In this document: piece by piece, positions 1 through 13,300 of the stretch | Layout of the letters: each line of letters starts with the position of its first letter | Numbering within the stretch: the stretch's first letter is position 1 | DNA from: Labia minor | Lineage: Eukaryota; Arthropoda; Insecta; Dermaptera; Spongiphoridae | DNA: 64,000 nt | Reading direction: 5' to 3' | NCBI GenBank assembly: GCA_963082975.1 | Contig: OY720344.1 | Location: forward strand, 94,803,228-94,867,227 | Notes under the pieces: generated by a model | Seen by the model: the letters and a program-made list of their open reading frames with translations, nothing else | Told to the model about the DNA's origin: nothing | The model's database searches: none | Made by a program: the position numbers and the translations under genes

Positions 1-141
1 GAAATAAAATAAACCAAAAGTATATTAAATAAGTAAATTTAATTTATTTTACAAAAACAATTAATTATGCAAACAATAACTATATAATTAGATTTATTAT
101 TATTTACATATTTATATTATATTTCTTACTCTAATATTTCA

Positions 142-2523
142 TTAATCTCTTCCAGTAATTTTGGACAAGGGAAAATTTTTGTTTTTTTCAATTATTCGGT
201 TATTTAGATGTGGTTTCTTTATTATTTCAATATCAAACTCTTCTCTTTGTAAATGTTTAAAATTTAGAAATTTGCTATCCACAAGCCTCCATTCAGCTTC
301 AGAAACCTTTTCACTTTCTGGTATTTCTTCTAATATTGCTACAGAACAATAAGGAATATCTTGTACTAAATTGTAAAGCTCTTTATATGGTCGCGGATTC
401 AATCCGGTGAGTTGGCGAGTACAGACATCTAATGTCGAAGAATGTCCTACTACAAGTATATTACCACCTCCTAAAAAATAATTTACAAAAATTTTATATT
501 AATAATTAATATTATTTACATATTGATAAGCGAATTTCATGCAGAGAGGAGAGTAAGCATTCTAATTATTTGTATGATGTTTTTCTTATTCTAAAAAATA
601 AAAGAAACATTTAATTGTTCTTTTTTTACTCCTGATAAAAAGTTGCTTTATATAAAATTATTATTAAATATTGTTAAATATTATTATATTGCTACGTCCA
701 TGAACGACAATTTTTCAAATATTTTTTAAAGTTATATATACATACAAGGTGGGGCAGAAAAACCTATCCGATTTCAAAACGTTAAAAATTAAAACCACTC
801 AGCTTGTCAAAAAATTTATTTTATTAACATATCGCAAATTTTATGCCATTTTTAAATTTAAGTTTTGAAAAGCACATCACTCAAATGTCGTCTTTGGGAG
901 CGGATACACTGATTTAGGCGCTCGCGGTAGCTTTCCATGACTTTCACCGTCATTTCCACAGGAATTTCTTCAATTGCCCGAGCAATTTCCCTTCGTAAAG
1001 CAAGAAGGGTCCTTGGTCGATGCTGGTAAACCTTCGATTTGAGGTAACCCCAAAGGAAGAAGTCACATGGAGTGAGATCCGGTGAGCGCGGCGGCCAGCC
1101 ACCTCTCAGAGAGATGAGGCGACCTGGAAACATTTCCCTGAGAATGTCCATTGATCGTCGCGATGTGTGGGCGGTTGCACCATCCTGTTGAAACCACATA
1201 TTTTCCACGCCATTTTCTTCCATTTTGGGTCGAAGAAAATTTTCCAGCATGAAACACACACACAATAGCGCTCGCTGTTGACCGTTACGGTTTCGATAAA
1301 CCGCTCAACAACAAAAGCACGATGTTCACCAGACCAAGGCATGTTGACTACTGACAAATGGCATAAAACCGGCTTTCGAACGGTTTTTACCCCACTACTC
1401 TACCTCCTCCCTCTTTTGAGAAAAAAGGATTTGAAATCGGATAGTTTTTTCTGCCCCACCCTGTATATATATATAAAAAGTTTATTATTTAAGAATTATA
1501 AACGAAATACCTTTTCTATTTGATAGATCTATGATATTCTTCGTTGTTTCAAAACTTCGTCGATAATAACCTTCTATAGTTTCTAAATTTTGTTTTATAG
1601 TATTTTCACTCATTAAAGGTACATATTCTGAATTGATATTATAACCAGCTGCTTTTAGTTCATTTGAAGTAAACCAATGTGGAGTTTCTTTATAAAGATA
1701 AAGATATTCAAAAAGTCCTGGTTCTATAGAGATTGTAGTTTCTAGTTGGTTAAGTCCTTTTAATATAGCATCACATGTTTGGATACATCGAAATCCTGGG
1801 GAACTGAAAGCATGCGCTATTTGAATTTGATGGTCACGCATTCCTTCTCCGATAAGAGTTCCTTGAAAAAGACCAATTTGTGTTAATGGGGTATCCATTC
1901 GATATCCAATGGCACCATTATCCCTTTTAGGAAGTGTATACGGCATGTTCAAATCACTTCTTATGTATTCATCTAAAAAATATAAAAAAAAATTAAAAGG
2001 AAAAAGAGCAAATTATCAAAGCAATACTACCATAGAATCGTAATTATTGTTTAAAGAAAAAATCTCGCCTTCATTAATGATATATAAACAATTATTACAA
2101 AAATTGTTATTTTATTTGAATCACACAAGGTAGGTTGAGCATAATATTTGAATCGTGTTGCCATTTCCATACTCTTTTTACAAAGGATTAAATTTAATAA
2201 ATAGCATACAAAATACATACAAATACATAGCATATAAAATCATTTTTTATAAACAAGTAACTTTTAAAATTGATGGAATAAATTATATTCTAAATATTTT
2301 AGTTACTCATCCTCCTTTCTTCATATCATTTAAAAAAAGGCTTGCTTTTATCTCATTTTATTTTTTCATTTGCATATTTTAGTTTACTTAAATTAAAATA
2401 TTATAGTAAAATATACTTATTTATTTTATTTAAAAAAATTCCAAAAATTAGCTACCAGAGTCATCGAAACAATATTGTATCCAAGATTTAAATCCATAAT
2501 TAAAATCCATGCGCTCAGCGTGC
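142..2523 (-). CDS. UBASH3/TULA (Sts)-like histidine phosphatase, C-terminal half, partial
   Basis: Three exons in consistent phase: 2456-2523, 1511-1972 and 142-470 (stop TAA at 142-144). The first carries the RHAER catalytic motif of the phosphoglycerate-mutase-like histidine phosphatases. The second carries the conserved SSPGFRCIQT arginine motif, the VEPG-like IEPGLFEYLY block and a YIRSDLNMP block. The third starts GGGNILVVGHSST, which holds the second catalytic histidine, and continues as NPRPYKELYNLVQDIPY. These blocks run in the same order as in vertebrate UBASH3A/B and insect ecdysteroid-phosphate phosphatase. The UBA, 2H-phosphoesterase and SH3 parts of the family were not found upstream; the exon at 2523 begins two bases into a codon, so at least one more upstream exon must exist. 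The family dephosphorylates phosphotyrosine or steroid phosphates. The last intron (471-1510) holds a mariner. Confidence 0.85.
745..1463 (-). mobile_element. Internally deleted mariner/Tc1-type element
   Basis: Terminal inverted repeats of about 28 bp (GGTGGGGCAGAAAAA at both ends) are flanked by TA at 743-744 and 1464-1465. The minus strand (858-1265) encodes the C-terminal part of a transposase with QQDGATAH, then SPDLTPCDFFLWGY 34 residues after the first Asp, and ends in FKT. At 719 bp it is shorter than a full mariner of about 1.3 kb, and the N-terminal DNA-binding part is missing, so it is non-autonomous. It sits wholly inside the last UBASH3-like intron, in the same orientation as the gene. 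Confidence 0.85.
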
Positions 2524-3109
2524 CTTAAAAAAAAAATTTTCCTTCGTTGTTCCATTTTTCTATATGAATGTTTCCATATGTTGTGTATACAATACTACTA
2601 TAATATATTTATAATTCTTAGAAAAATTACTATTTATTGAAATTAACTTATTTCGGATTGGATTAATTCAACGTTGCCATATTTAAATAATTATTATTAT
2701 ATGATTTATTAATAATTTTAGAATTTAATATGAAAAATTTAATATAATAAATTAAATAATAAAATTGGAATATAATATTAAAAATATATAAAAATTATAC
2801 AATTTGAAATAAATTATTAATTTTGACATGGATAATAATTTTTTTAATCTTGAAAATTTTGAGTTTTAAATATTGAATTTTAATAATTAGCTGTTAGAGA
2901 GGGCAGAAAAATTTCAGTTTTTATTAAGTGATATTTTAGAATAAATACATGTTTATCATAGTATTATAGTCCTTTTAGGTGTAGTAACACACTTTTAACA
3001 ATGTATATACATATAAAGTAGTATAAAATATATATACTATTTATATATATATATCTTATAAATAAAAATATATAATATATGTACATAATACTATTTTTCA
3101 ATATTATGC

Positions 3110-3560
3110 AATATGTGAAAAACAATACCTCCCTTACTATCGGTAAAAATAATACCTGATAATAATGACCTGGGATGAACCAGAATATTACATTGTCATA
3201 GGTGTTAGATATGGTATGGGAAATTTCAGCTCATTCAAACATTGGAATGTGGGTCAAATTCACGTTGGAAGATTTGACGACAGGACACGGGTTAAAACTA
3301 AATAAAAGCCTGTAAAAAAAGGTTTTTGTCTGCACATTCCTCAGAATTTAAAATTTTTTGCATATCTTCGCGTTTCATGACCTTTAGAATCCAAAAGTGA
3401 TTTTATAATTTTTCATGTCTGTCTGTCTGTTCGTAAAATAAGGATGTTATAGACTCAAAATTGACTGGACCGATTTCTATGAAATTACATCACAATATTC
3501 TTATATACTTCTATCATAGGCTATAAATTTTATTAATATCTAATGAATAACCGCAGAAAT
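3110..3560. repeat. Dispersed Helitron-like repeat fragments
   Basis: Bases 3113-3145 are the reverse complement of a block also seen near 10655-10690 (an ACAATACCTCCCTTACTATC core). Bases 3320-3560 contain the GTCTGTCTG tract followed by text on cell-wide repeats of this window (GACTCAAAATTG, ACCGATTTCTATGAAATTAC) that recurs at 23170-23250. Such blocks are common in non-autonomous Helitron-type elements, but here family membership is inferred from the nearby 3' end at 5031. Confidence 0.55.
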
Positions 3561-3689
3561 TAATTTTTTAATATTTATATAATGCTCCGTGTTGTTCATT
3601 CAAGAGCCCATCTCACTCTTTTTTTCATAGATACCAAAATTATCATTCTTGTGTAGTTCTATAGCTCTTATTGAACGCTTAATTTATTG

Positions 3690-4842
3690 ATAAGCTTTAG
3701 GTAATTTTTCTTGATTGTAGCGCATTGGATAGTATTGACAATTCTTCTAAGATATCTATCATTAAAGATAAATCTTCAATAAAATGTGTATTACCTAATC
3801 TTTTGGCCATTCCTGAATTTGATTTGGACTGTATAAAATGTTTATACAACGCTGGGTATGCTCTCCACACAGCAGTAGCTGCTCGTAAGCTACAGGATGC
3901 CATCAAATCACTAGAAATAGTTTCCAATTCGGCTTGGATTTTATTTGACTCGCTTAATTTATTGATATCGCATATATTTTGTCTAAAAATATTTTAAAAT
4001 GATTTACTTGTTTCATGTCGCTTATGGAATCATCTAATGCCAATTGCAATCGGTGATTTAAACAATGCATGATTATATTTGCACACATTCCAGTTAATTT
4101 TGTGGCTACTCCAGATTTTCTTCCTAACATTGTCGATGCACCATCTGAACAGAATCCTATGAGATTTCTTTGTAAATAATTTTTATCAAATCCATAGTAA
4201 GTAAGACAGTCTATTAAGGCCATAAAAATATTTTCGGCAGTTGTTGGCGTTAATTCTTTTAAATCTACGAAAATCATGAGAAGTTCAACTGCAGACTGTA
4301 TTTCACACTGTAAATATATCTATTACCGCAGTACTTTTTTTAGCAAGTGTAGAAGTGTATAGAAGCTTCGTCAATCCTGATACAAATTTTTGAATTTTGA
4401 TTGATGTTTTCAAAAACAGTTTTTTTAATCTGCATCGCAAAAAATATGTTCGACAATTCTAATGGCAGTGCGTCTGGAATGTAAACAATTTCCTATATTA
4501 ACACCATTTTTTTCTTGTAATTCCAAAGCTGCTTCTATATCAGACAATGGTCTGTTTCGTTTAACAAGACTATAAACTGTGTTGAAAATTTTTACAGTAA
4601 TGTTAATTGCTTCAGAATTTAATATTTTAACTACATTTGGTAAAACTTGTTTGTTAGATTGAATAATTGTTTCTTGAATTTTTAAATATGAGCATGAAGT
4701 GGAATGTTCTTTAATTTTTTTGCAGAGAGAAGCTTGCCTTGTGCTTGGTTTATGGTTAATTTAACAAGCGGCTCGCCGAGTTTCAAAAATTTTAACAACC
4801 GGCTCGCGCGAGCCGAACCGAGCCGGCTCCAGCCCACCCCTG
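3690..4842 (-). mobile_element. Fossil hAT-family transposase (DUF4371/ZMYM-like)
   Basis: The minus strand encodes broken pieces of a hAT-type transposase. Bases 4277-3954 give [19 protein letters not shown] and a [13 protein letters not shown] block, and 3927-3697 give [13 protein letters not shown]. Upstream (4700-4300) an N-terminal part reads through several stops. The likely 5' terminus is at 4842, where the minus strand begins CAGGGGTGGGCTGGAGCCGG, a typical hAT end. No matching 3' terminus was found, and the copy is multiply disrupted. Confidence 0.7.
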
Positions 4843-4984
4843 AATATAACATATACAATAATAATATATAATTAATTTGCTGATTAAAATATATTTTACA
4901 AGAAAACAAATAAATGTCTTATCTAATTATACTGATTGAAACAAAATGGATGAAATCATTTTACATACAGATTTTCAACCAAAT

Positions 4985-5031
4985 ACTATGTCTAGCCCCC
5001 GTCTAGCAGCTCCGGCGCTCGGAGCAGCTAG
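4985..5031 (+). mobile_element. Helitron-like 3' terminus
   Basis: A short hairpin (GCTCCG / CGGAGC, 5009-5025) is followed by AGCTAG and then a host T, which matches the Helitron rule of a 3' hairpin ending CTRR before T. The same final ten bases (GAGCAGCTAG) end another element at 25776. The body upstream is probably interrupted by the hAT fossil. Confidence 0.5.
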
Positions 5032-5813
5032 TATATATATAAAAATATTTAATTTAAAAAAAAGGATTATATATTTTCTTTTTTAAAAAACTGGAGTTTT
5101 ATTGTAGTTACATGTAATTATTATTTTTATGATAATGACAATTAAATTTATATTAAGAAAATTCTTATTTATTTGTTTTAATTCTTTGTTTGATTTTTTT
5201 AACTATATAATGTATTATGTTCTAAAGGTGTATAAAGGAGAGCAAAAAGAAGTTATTCTTAAATCTAAATTTAAAGTTTAAACATTACATTTTTAAATTA
5301 AAAAAAACGCTAAAAACCACTGATTTAAAAAACTACAAATAATTTTTAAATATTTACATATATCTATAATTCATTTTTATTGTATATTTTAGATTCCCAA
5401 CTCTTTGCAAGTTTGAATAAATTTTTTCCTTTGTATCTTTAATTTAAATTTAATATATTTGAAACAATTTATATAGTGATAGTTATCTCAAAATTGAATA
5501 AAAACATTTTTTTTCAAATCTTGAATTATTAGTCAACTAAATCTTATAGTTAGATTTAAATTAGGGGAACATATTAGTTCTAGTAATTGTCTCTAGGTAA
5601 TTTAAACTTATTTGGAAAATGTTTCTGTTTGACATATTCATTTGACAATTATTTAATAAATTGGTGCAAAGACAATAAAATGTTAGAACCGATTAACTTC
5701 TCCATTATATAAGTGTCTATTTGGAAATATTATATTTTTATTTTTATAAAAGTTATCAAGATTTTGTGAAGTAGAATTGTCATGTCCAATTTCCAAAAAT
5801 TTAGAACGATTAA
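5032..5813. other. AT-rich intergenic stretch, nothing recognised
   Basis: Low-complexity AT-rich DNA between the Helitron-like end and the small plus-strand gene. No open exon, repeat end or RNA was found on either strand. Confidence 0.5.
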
Positions 5814-6518
5814 ATGGCTATTAATAAGTTTGTAAGGATATTTTTTTCATTTTCTTATTTTACTAAAAAGTAAATAAATTATTATGTTGTTAGGTGATTA
5901 AATTGAATTATTCCGACGACAGTTCTTCTGATGAAGAAGATAATAATTTAATCTTTCAGGAAGAAAACTTAAGACAACTTGCTACAAAAATTAGAGCGGA
6001 TTATGATTATCAAATGAACAAAGGGGATGAAGAATGGCAAGATATATTTACTAAAGTAATTTTTTATTTGATCCTGACAATAAAATTTATATCACTTAGT
6101 CATTTGTTTTACAGTACAAGATCCAATTTATTTAAAAATAAATGTTTATTGCTGGAAAAAATCAAAATATCTTACGCTCTGTTTTTATATTTTTTTTTAT
6201 TTTATAGATAAATTAAATTTTAAAATAATATCTTGATATTATTTCTCTTTAGTTTAACCTTCTCGACATTAAAGATAATGAAATTGCACCTAATAGAAGA
6301 AAGAGACTGTCCTCTTGCACCTCTTCTACAAATTGTACAGAGAAAATAAGAGAAAATGATTTTAAATATCCCGAAGAATATATAGATTCTTCCAAAGTAG
6401 CAAGGGATAATTCCACAGAGGTATTGTATACTTTTTTAATAACAAATATTATTTAAACTTATATTATTATGAATTTTAGTACCATTCAATTACTGAAGAG
6501 AATTTAAAAAATGAATAA
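5814..6518 (+). CDS. Small acidic protein, four exons, unknown function
   Basis: Exons 5814-5831, 5894-6055, 6253-6420 and 6480-6518 all join at phase 0 and give 128 residues. The first exon has only six codons (MAINKF, donor GTAAGG). The N-terminus has an acidic serine stretch (DDSSSDEEDNN), followed by a helical acidic/basic region and a short basic patch (NRRKR) near residue 80, which could act as a nuclear signal. The introns are 52-197 bp, with good acceptors at each. No known domain was recognised. The ATG was chosen because it is the nearest one giving a phase-0 donor to the second exon. It lies tail to tail with the 13-exon minus gene. The exon set is supported by phase and splice signals, not by homology. 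Confidence 0.6.
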
Positions 6519-7353
6519 CTTTTTACCCAAACTTTTCTGACATTATGATTAACACACATTATAGTATTATAATTAAGTTATATTAAATTTTCAAATTTTA
6601 ATTCAATTGATTGCTTAAAGCAAAATTAATAACAAGTATAAATTATTCATTAAAATTAATATATATAAATTTAATATAATAAGACTAATCGATGTTAAAA
6701 TAATTTTTTAAAACTGCTTTCAATATGTGAAAATTTCAAATTTTGAAATAAAAAGGAAATATCTTTCAAATTAGTATCCGAAATCTGATATAAATGACAA
6801 ATTAATTTTGAATTTTTTTATAAATTTAAAATAAAGAATAAATTAATTAATAATTTATACATTCATTATATTAATTATAAAATTTTGATAAATTTGTTTA
6901 TTAAATTTTATTTTTTTTCTATTCATCAAAATATTAAAAAAACACTTATAAAATTAATTTAGTTAATGACAGTACAGATTGTTTTCCATATCTCTTTTAT
7001 ACTATTATTGTACTAGTATATAACAATATATATATATATTTCTGATCTTAAAAATTAAGGCAATAATTTTTTATGAAATTCATGGATTATGGAGTTTTGA
7101 GGTAAATATTCGATCCATATAATTAATTTAAAAGAAAAATCATTTGGGGCCAGTCCAAAATTGGTACAAAGGCAAGAATATACATATTTCTCAATGCAAA
7201 AATAAGCTTAGTTCTTTTCCTCAGATAGTAGAAAAAAAATAAGAAATGATATAATAAATTGGTTAAAAATTAACTAAAATAAGAACAGATACGACGAAAT
7301 AATATATTTTAAAAAATGTACATTAAAAATATTTTGATTCAATTTTTAATTAA
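6519..7353. other. AT-rich intergenic stretch between convergent genes
   Basis: Separates the 3' ends of the small acidic gene and the 13-exon minus gene. It is low-complexity AT-rich sequence with a short TA run near 7028. No coding or repeat signature was seen. Confidence 0.5.
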
Positions 7354-10300
7354 TTAATGATTAAGTAATACTGAGTTGTCACGATTATAACTAGAGGGTT
7401 TTAAAGTTTCCCATGCTGAGTGAAGGGCTGAACTTGGACGATCCATGAGATGAATACAGTTATCCGTCCATGGAAGTGCCATGTAATAACCTAAAAAAGG
7501 AATAAATATTAAAACATACAATTAATTTTCATTTAAGAATTGTAAATTAAATTATACATTATTTTGAATAAAAAAATAATATTTTTTTTAAATAAAATTT
7601 AAATAAAAATTTCTTTGCAATTAATAATTAATTAATTAAACCATTATCATTGTTCATTTTATTGTTATTGATTGTTATTATGTATTTGATATAACTTGAA
7701 TTATAGTTTATTTACCTGGAAACCAATAAGGCTTATTTGATCCTCTAATTTGTATCTGATTATAGCGAATAGGAGATATATCTAAAATAAAATTCATAAG
7801 AGTTTCTAAATAAAAATTATATTGACTTATTATAGAATAAATTATATTTCGTAGAATGATTGTTTGAATTTATAATATTATATTAATAAATTACCGTGGG
7901 CCGAAGAAACAGAATGCGTCTTTTCAGAAGATTCTAATATGTCATTTTTATTTTCATCCTTCTTCTCCCCTTCAAGAAAAGAAATATCCTGAGTCATCGA
8001 ATTGTCCTTTAAAATAATCAATATATATATAATATATTTAATATATAATTTTAAATCTTTCTAAGGAAATTTCAATTTTATTTTTAAATTATAGAGTTAA
8101 TATGAATTATAGAAATGCAAGAATAAAAATGATAATGATTTATTTTAAATGAAATGCATTTGCACCATTATTGGTTCTTCTTCTTCACCAGGTTCATGAG
8201 GAAATAAAAATTCACACATTTTCTCAGGACTTTCAGTAAAAGGTACACCTTGTTGCTCAGTGTGTAATATAGCTGCAGCAATTTCTGGTTCAATATCTTC
8301 AGGTTCTATATAATCTTCCTAAATGTCAAATATTTATACATTAAATTTTTAATTATTAATTATTATTCCTTTTTTTATAATAAATTTTAAAACATACTTC
8401 ACGAATTTCTTGCAATGGGGAAAATGTAGCAGCTTGTTTTTCACGAAAAGCTTTATATCTTTGATTCATTTTTATAAGACTTGCTCTTATTTGCATTGCA
8501 ACATTTTTTTGTCTCTGTCGATTTGAACAACTAGACCACATTTCATCTCGAGCTAACTGTAATGCTTCATCAGTTTCCTAAAAGTGATTTAATTTTTTAA
8601 AAATAATGATAAATTTCTATACACAAATTAAAATTATTTTATCAATTAAATAAACAATAATTAAATATTAGACATACAGAGAAGTCATAAGGATCATCGG
8701 ATTCTTCTACAAGTTTTTGCATTCGATATTCCCTCATTATTTGCTCTATTTGTTCTGTTGTTAAAGGAACCCCTTCTTCATTACAAACTACCCTAGGAGC
8801 CCCATCATCTTCGTCATCAAATTGAGGTTGATCAACATCCTAATAAAAAAAATTGAAAACTCAAAAACTGCGAAAATAGATTTAAATAATATAAAAAAAA
8901 TTAATAAATTTAATTAATTTTATAAATCGAAAGAAAATTTTAATTTTTGAAGAAAATAATAGATTTCTAAATTTTACTTGAAAAAATATAAGTTTATAAT
9001 CATTAAAAAATAGGTTTTATTGTGTCTTTAAATTATAATAAAAGAGTGAAGAGAGTTTTAATTTATAATTACAGAAAAGCATTGAAGTTTCTTATTAAAT
9101 TATGTGAAACTTGAAAGATACAATACCATATTTATAAATGTTGACAAAAGTAAGCATGTACTAAAATTCACAATTAAAAATAGAATGCAATTTAAAAAAA
9201 AAAGAAATAATATTTTCATCATTTTGCCAGGTCCGGGACTTGAACCCGGGGCCACGATGATATGAGATATGAGTAACAGCGACTCACGCTGCTTGGAGAA
9301 TTTAGTATTTTGATACAAAGCAAATGTTTTTCTATCTATAAATATATAAAAAAAGGTTTTTGTCTGCCCATTGCTCAGAATTTAAAAATTTAAAAATTTT
9401 TGAATATCTTCGCCTTTCATGATCTCTAGAATCCAAAAATGACTAAAATTTTTCATGTCTAACCGGAAAAAAGCCTCACCTGGCTCATATAAAGAATTAA
9501 TATAATATTAAAATTTTTATTTTAATTTCAAATATCATCTCAATTAAATAATTTATTCTATAAATTCTCATCTCAATTAATTTAATAAAATATTTTGATC
9601 ACATTTATCTTAAATTATTTTATATTTACTCTTAATATATTTGTATATTTTTTCTTTTCTATTTAAAAGTAAAGAGTATAAATTTTATCTAATTGTAGGT
9701 CTATTAAAAAAAAATCAGAAATTATTTTTTCTTTAGTGTTTTATGAAGTCAAAATTATCTTTAAAACGTCAATTAAAATGAGTAAATTATATTAACTTTG
9801 TTTTTGTTTTTTGTTTAATTACTCGATTATTAATTACTATTATATTTTAGGAGTAATAATGATTTACATATTATATAAAAATTAAAATATGATTTTTAAG
9901 ACAAATGATAACTATAAAGAAATTGTTTAAATATTTTCTCTTTTAAAAATTGGTTAGCAATTTTATATTTCTTTAAAAATCAAATTCTATTCACATTTAT
10001 AAATTTAAAAATTAGAATATTTTAATTTATTTAAATTTTAACACACATCAATCACATAAGCAAATAAAAGAGAACATATGAAAATCAACTTGCTATAAAA
10101 TTCAGAAATATTATTTAAATTATAACACTTAAAAATTTGAATATTTAATAAAATATAGGTATTTTAGGATCATCATGCAACTTGGATGGGAAAATGAATT
10201 GGACTGGGGTAAGACTTAACTTTTAAGTTTTTTTCTAATCTTAAGAGAATATCAATGCTGATTAAGGCCAAATCTATAACATTCATTATTTCTGTACACC

Positions 10301-13300
10301 AATTATTATGACTTGCAAGTTTAAATTAAATCGCATTTAAATTAAAAATAAGAGCTGTAACAGAACCGACTGACTATTTGAAATAAATTAATTTTCAAAC
10401 AACATTATACTTATATATATATATAAAGTATAAAAAAAAAATATTTTTAAAACTTGAATTAAAATGACTAAATTATATTATCTTAGTTTTTATTTTTGGT
10501 TTAATTAATCAATTATTAATTACTACCATTGGCGCAACCAGGGGGGGGGGGGGGTGCATGGGTGCATATGCACCCCCTAATTTAAAAAAAAAATATTGCA
10601 AATAATAAAATATATTTATGAAAAAAATAAATCATACCACTAAACATTTTTACCGACCGACGATAGTAAGGGAGGTATTGTTTTCACACCAAATTTCACT
10701 TGTGGAGATTTTTACATATCTCCACGAATCATGCATTTTCTTAACAGAAAAAAGTATTTTTAGCATGATGTCTGTCCGTATAGATGTGTACAGCCTGAAC
10801 GGCTCAACCGATTTTGATGAAATTTTGTATATTTACTTAATGCATCAGTGGGATGAATTGATTAACTTTTGGTGCAAATCCGGAAACCGGAAGTGGTAGT
10901 ATTAGCGATCGACGATAGGAAGGGAAGGGTTATTTTCACACCAAATTTCACATGATGAGATTTTTTACATATCATCTCGAATAATTCACTTTGTATTGGT
11001 TTTATACTCGAGAAAAATCATTTTTATTAGTTTTTCTTGATTTAAAATTATATGACGTCATCCAGCCATTCATGACGTCACAGCCTGGTCTTGCATATAT
11101 ATTATAAATAAAATAAAATTAAAAATGTTTATATTTATTATTTATGTATCCATATCTGTTTTTATCACATTAATAGATATATTAAAATTATTTGATATTG
11201 TTTCTGTAGCTGGAAATTAATTTACTTCAAACCGTCGGTCGGTTCGGACCTGGCCACAGGTCAACCTATTTATTTTGGCGGGAGTGGGAATGAATAGTTG
11301 CTACTTTACATTTATAGTGACATTTCAATTAATGAAGATAAAATTTTTCAAATTTTGCAGCAATAAAGAAGAAAATTAGATTTCTATATTTAATTATATT
11401 TTTTTTCTTTTTCACTATATCTAAATGTTCATCGATATTTTCAATAATTTGTCGATTTAATATTGCTTATATTTAAATTTAAATAATGTACATATTAATA
11501 AAGATGAATAAAAAAATTATTTACATAAAGTAGCAAATTAGATTTTTATATTTAATAATGTTTTTCCTCTTTTTGAATATATAATCTATACGTTTATCGA
11601 TTTTTCTTTTAATGTTTCTCAATTTAATATTCCTTATGTTTAATTTCATGTACTTGTTAATAAAAATGAATAAAATCATTTATCTACACAAAAAATTGTG
11701 CACCCCCATTAAAAATTTCTGATTGTGCCACTGAATACTACTATATTTTAAGTGAAATATTTTGGGACAATGAATATAAAATTAATACTTTGTAAACTAC
11801 CACTTCCCGTTTTCGGATATACACCAAAAGTTGATGAATTCTTGATACTGATGCATTAACTAAATATACCAAATTATTATTTTTTTATGATTGTGGGGAG
11901 AGCAAATAAGTTAAAAATTAAAAAAAGTTAGTTTTAGTTGTATATATCAAATAAATAAAAACCTATTACATACAGACTTTTAACCAAATAATTCGTATTA
12001 CTTTGGGGGTACAGGGGGCAGACCCTTCGGCTCTCTTTGCACTTAGTTATTTTTATAAATAAGAATCATAAAAATTGAAATTAAATTGATTATTTAATTT
12101 ATAAGTTTATTTATTTATATAAAATATTTATTGAATTTCAGCTATCTGTTGACTCTAAGGATGCTCACTTAGACATAGTAGGTATTTTAATGACTGCTCG
12201 AAATGAATCTCAAACCCATTCAAAAGAGAGAAAAATTACGAAATCGGTAGGTTCGGCTCTCTTTGCACCTAGTTATTTATATAAATAAGAAATCATAAAA
12301 ATTGAAATTAAATTGATTATTTAATTTATAAGTTTATTTATTTATATAAAATATTTATTGTATTTCAGCTATCTGTTGACTCTATGGATGCTCACTTAGA
12401 CCCAGTAGGTATTTTAATGACTGCTCGAAATCAATTTCAAACACATTCAAAAGAGAGAAAAATTACGAAATCGGTAGGTCATCTATTTGAATATTCAAAA
12501 TTTTATTTAATGATTTATTTTAATTTTTAGGACATGATATAAATTATGATATGACAACACAACCTAAATTAATAATAGCTAATATTAATAATATGGGAAA
12601 TTGGAAAAATAATTTTTAATATAATATTGTATATTATATATTTAAATATTGGTTTTTAAAAATAAATATAAATATTAAAAATAAAAATAAAAAAACTAAA
12701 AAGAAACGATTATTATAGTTCTAGTATATCCCATCTATAAAAAATAAATATATAAACTTTTTTTTAGAAAGATTATTAATTTGAACAGTATTTATTTTAA
12801 AATGAAGATAAATGAATTACCCCACACGTAATCATTTCTTCTGATCCTGGAGTGGATGCGAGTTGACTTTCTACTTCAATATCAATACAAACTTTTTCTG
12901 CTTCTTTTTGCAAACGTTCCCAATCCAAATCCATATCCTAAAAATTCATTTTCACATTTGAATTGTTATTAATTGGTTTTTAATTCTGTTAGTAAAAAAA
13001 ATTCCTAAAATTTATGAAACTTTCTTTAACTTTCTCTCTTTAAGTTTCTCAAGTATTGATTCGTTTATCGTTAATATTAATTTAATAAATAAAAATGATG
13101 TTTATATATAACTAACTTTTTGTTGATGAATATTTAAAATATTAGAGTGATTGCTTGGACTATTTCGTGAAGAACATGGAGCTCCTCTTTTAGATGGAGT
13201 AGGAAATTCTTCAAGAGATTCAAAAGATTCGCTAATTGTCATTGCTTTAGGAGATCCACACGTTGGTTGCTGTTGTTCCGTTTCTCGATTTGGAGATCTT

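Noticed and set aside
2051-2233. 60-codon minus-strand frame near the UBASH3-like exons
   Set aside because: It lies in the intron between two in-phase catalytic exons and lacks usable splice ends.
3165-3305. 46-codon plus-strand ORF starting MTWDEPEYYIVIG
   Set aside because: It lies between repeat fragments with no splice context and no known family. Chance or transposon-derived.
10165-10207. Exon-like segment (acceptor, ATG CAA CTT..., donor GTAAGA)
   Set aside because: The same segment recurs in degraded form at 24422-24462 within the dispersed repeat, so it belongs to the repeat and not to a gene. Its phase does not match the 12142 exon.
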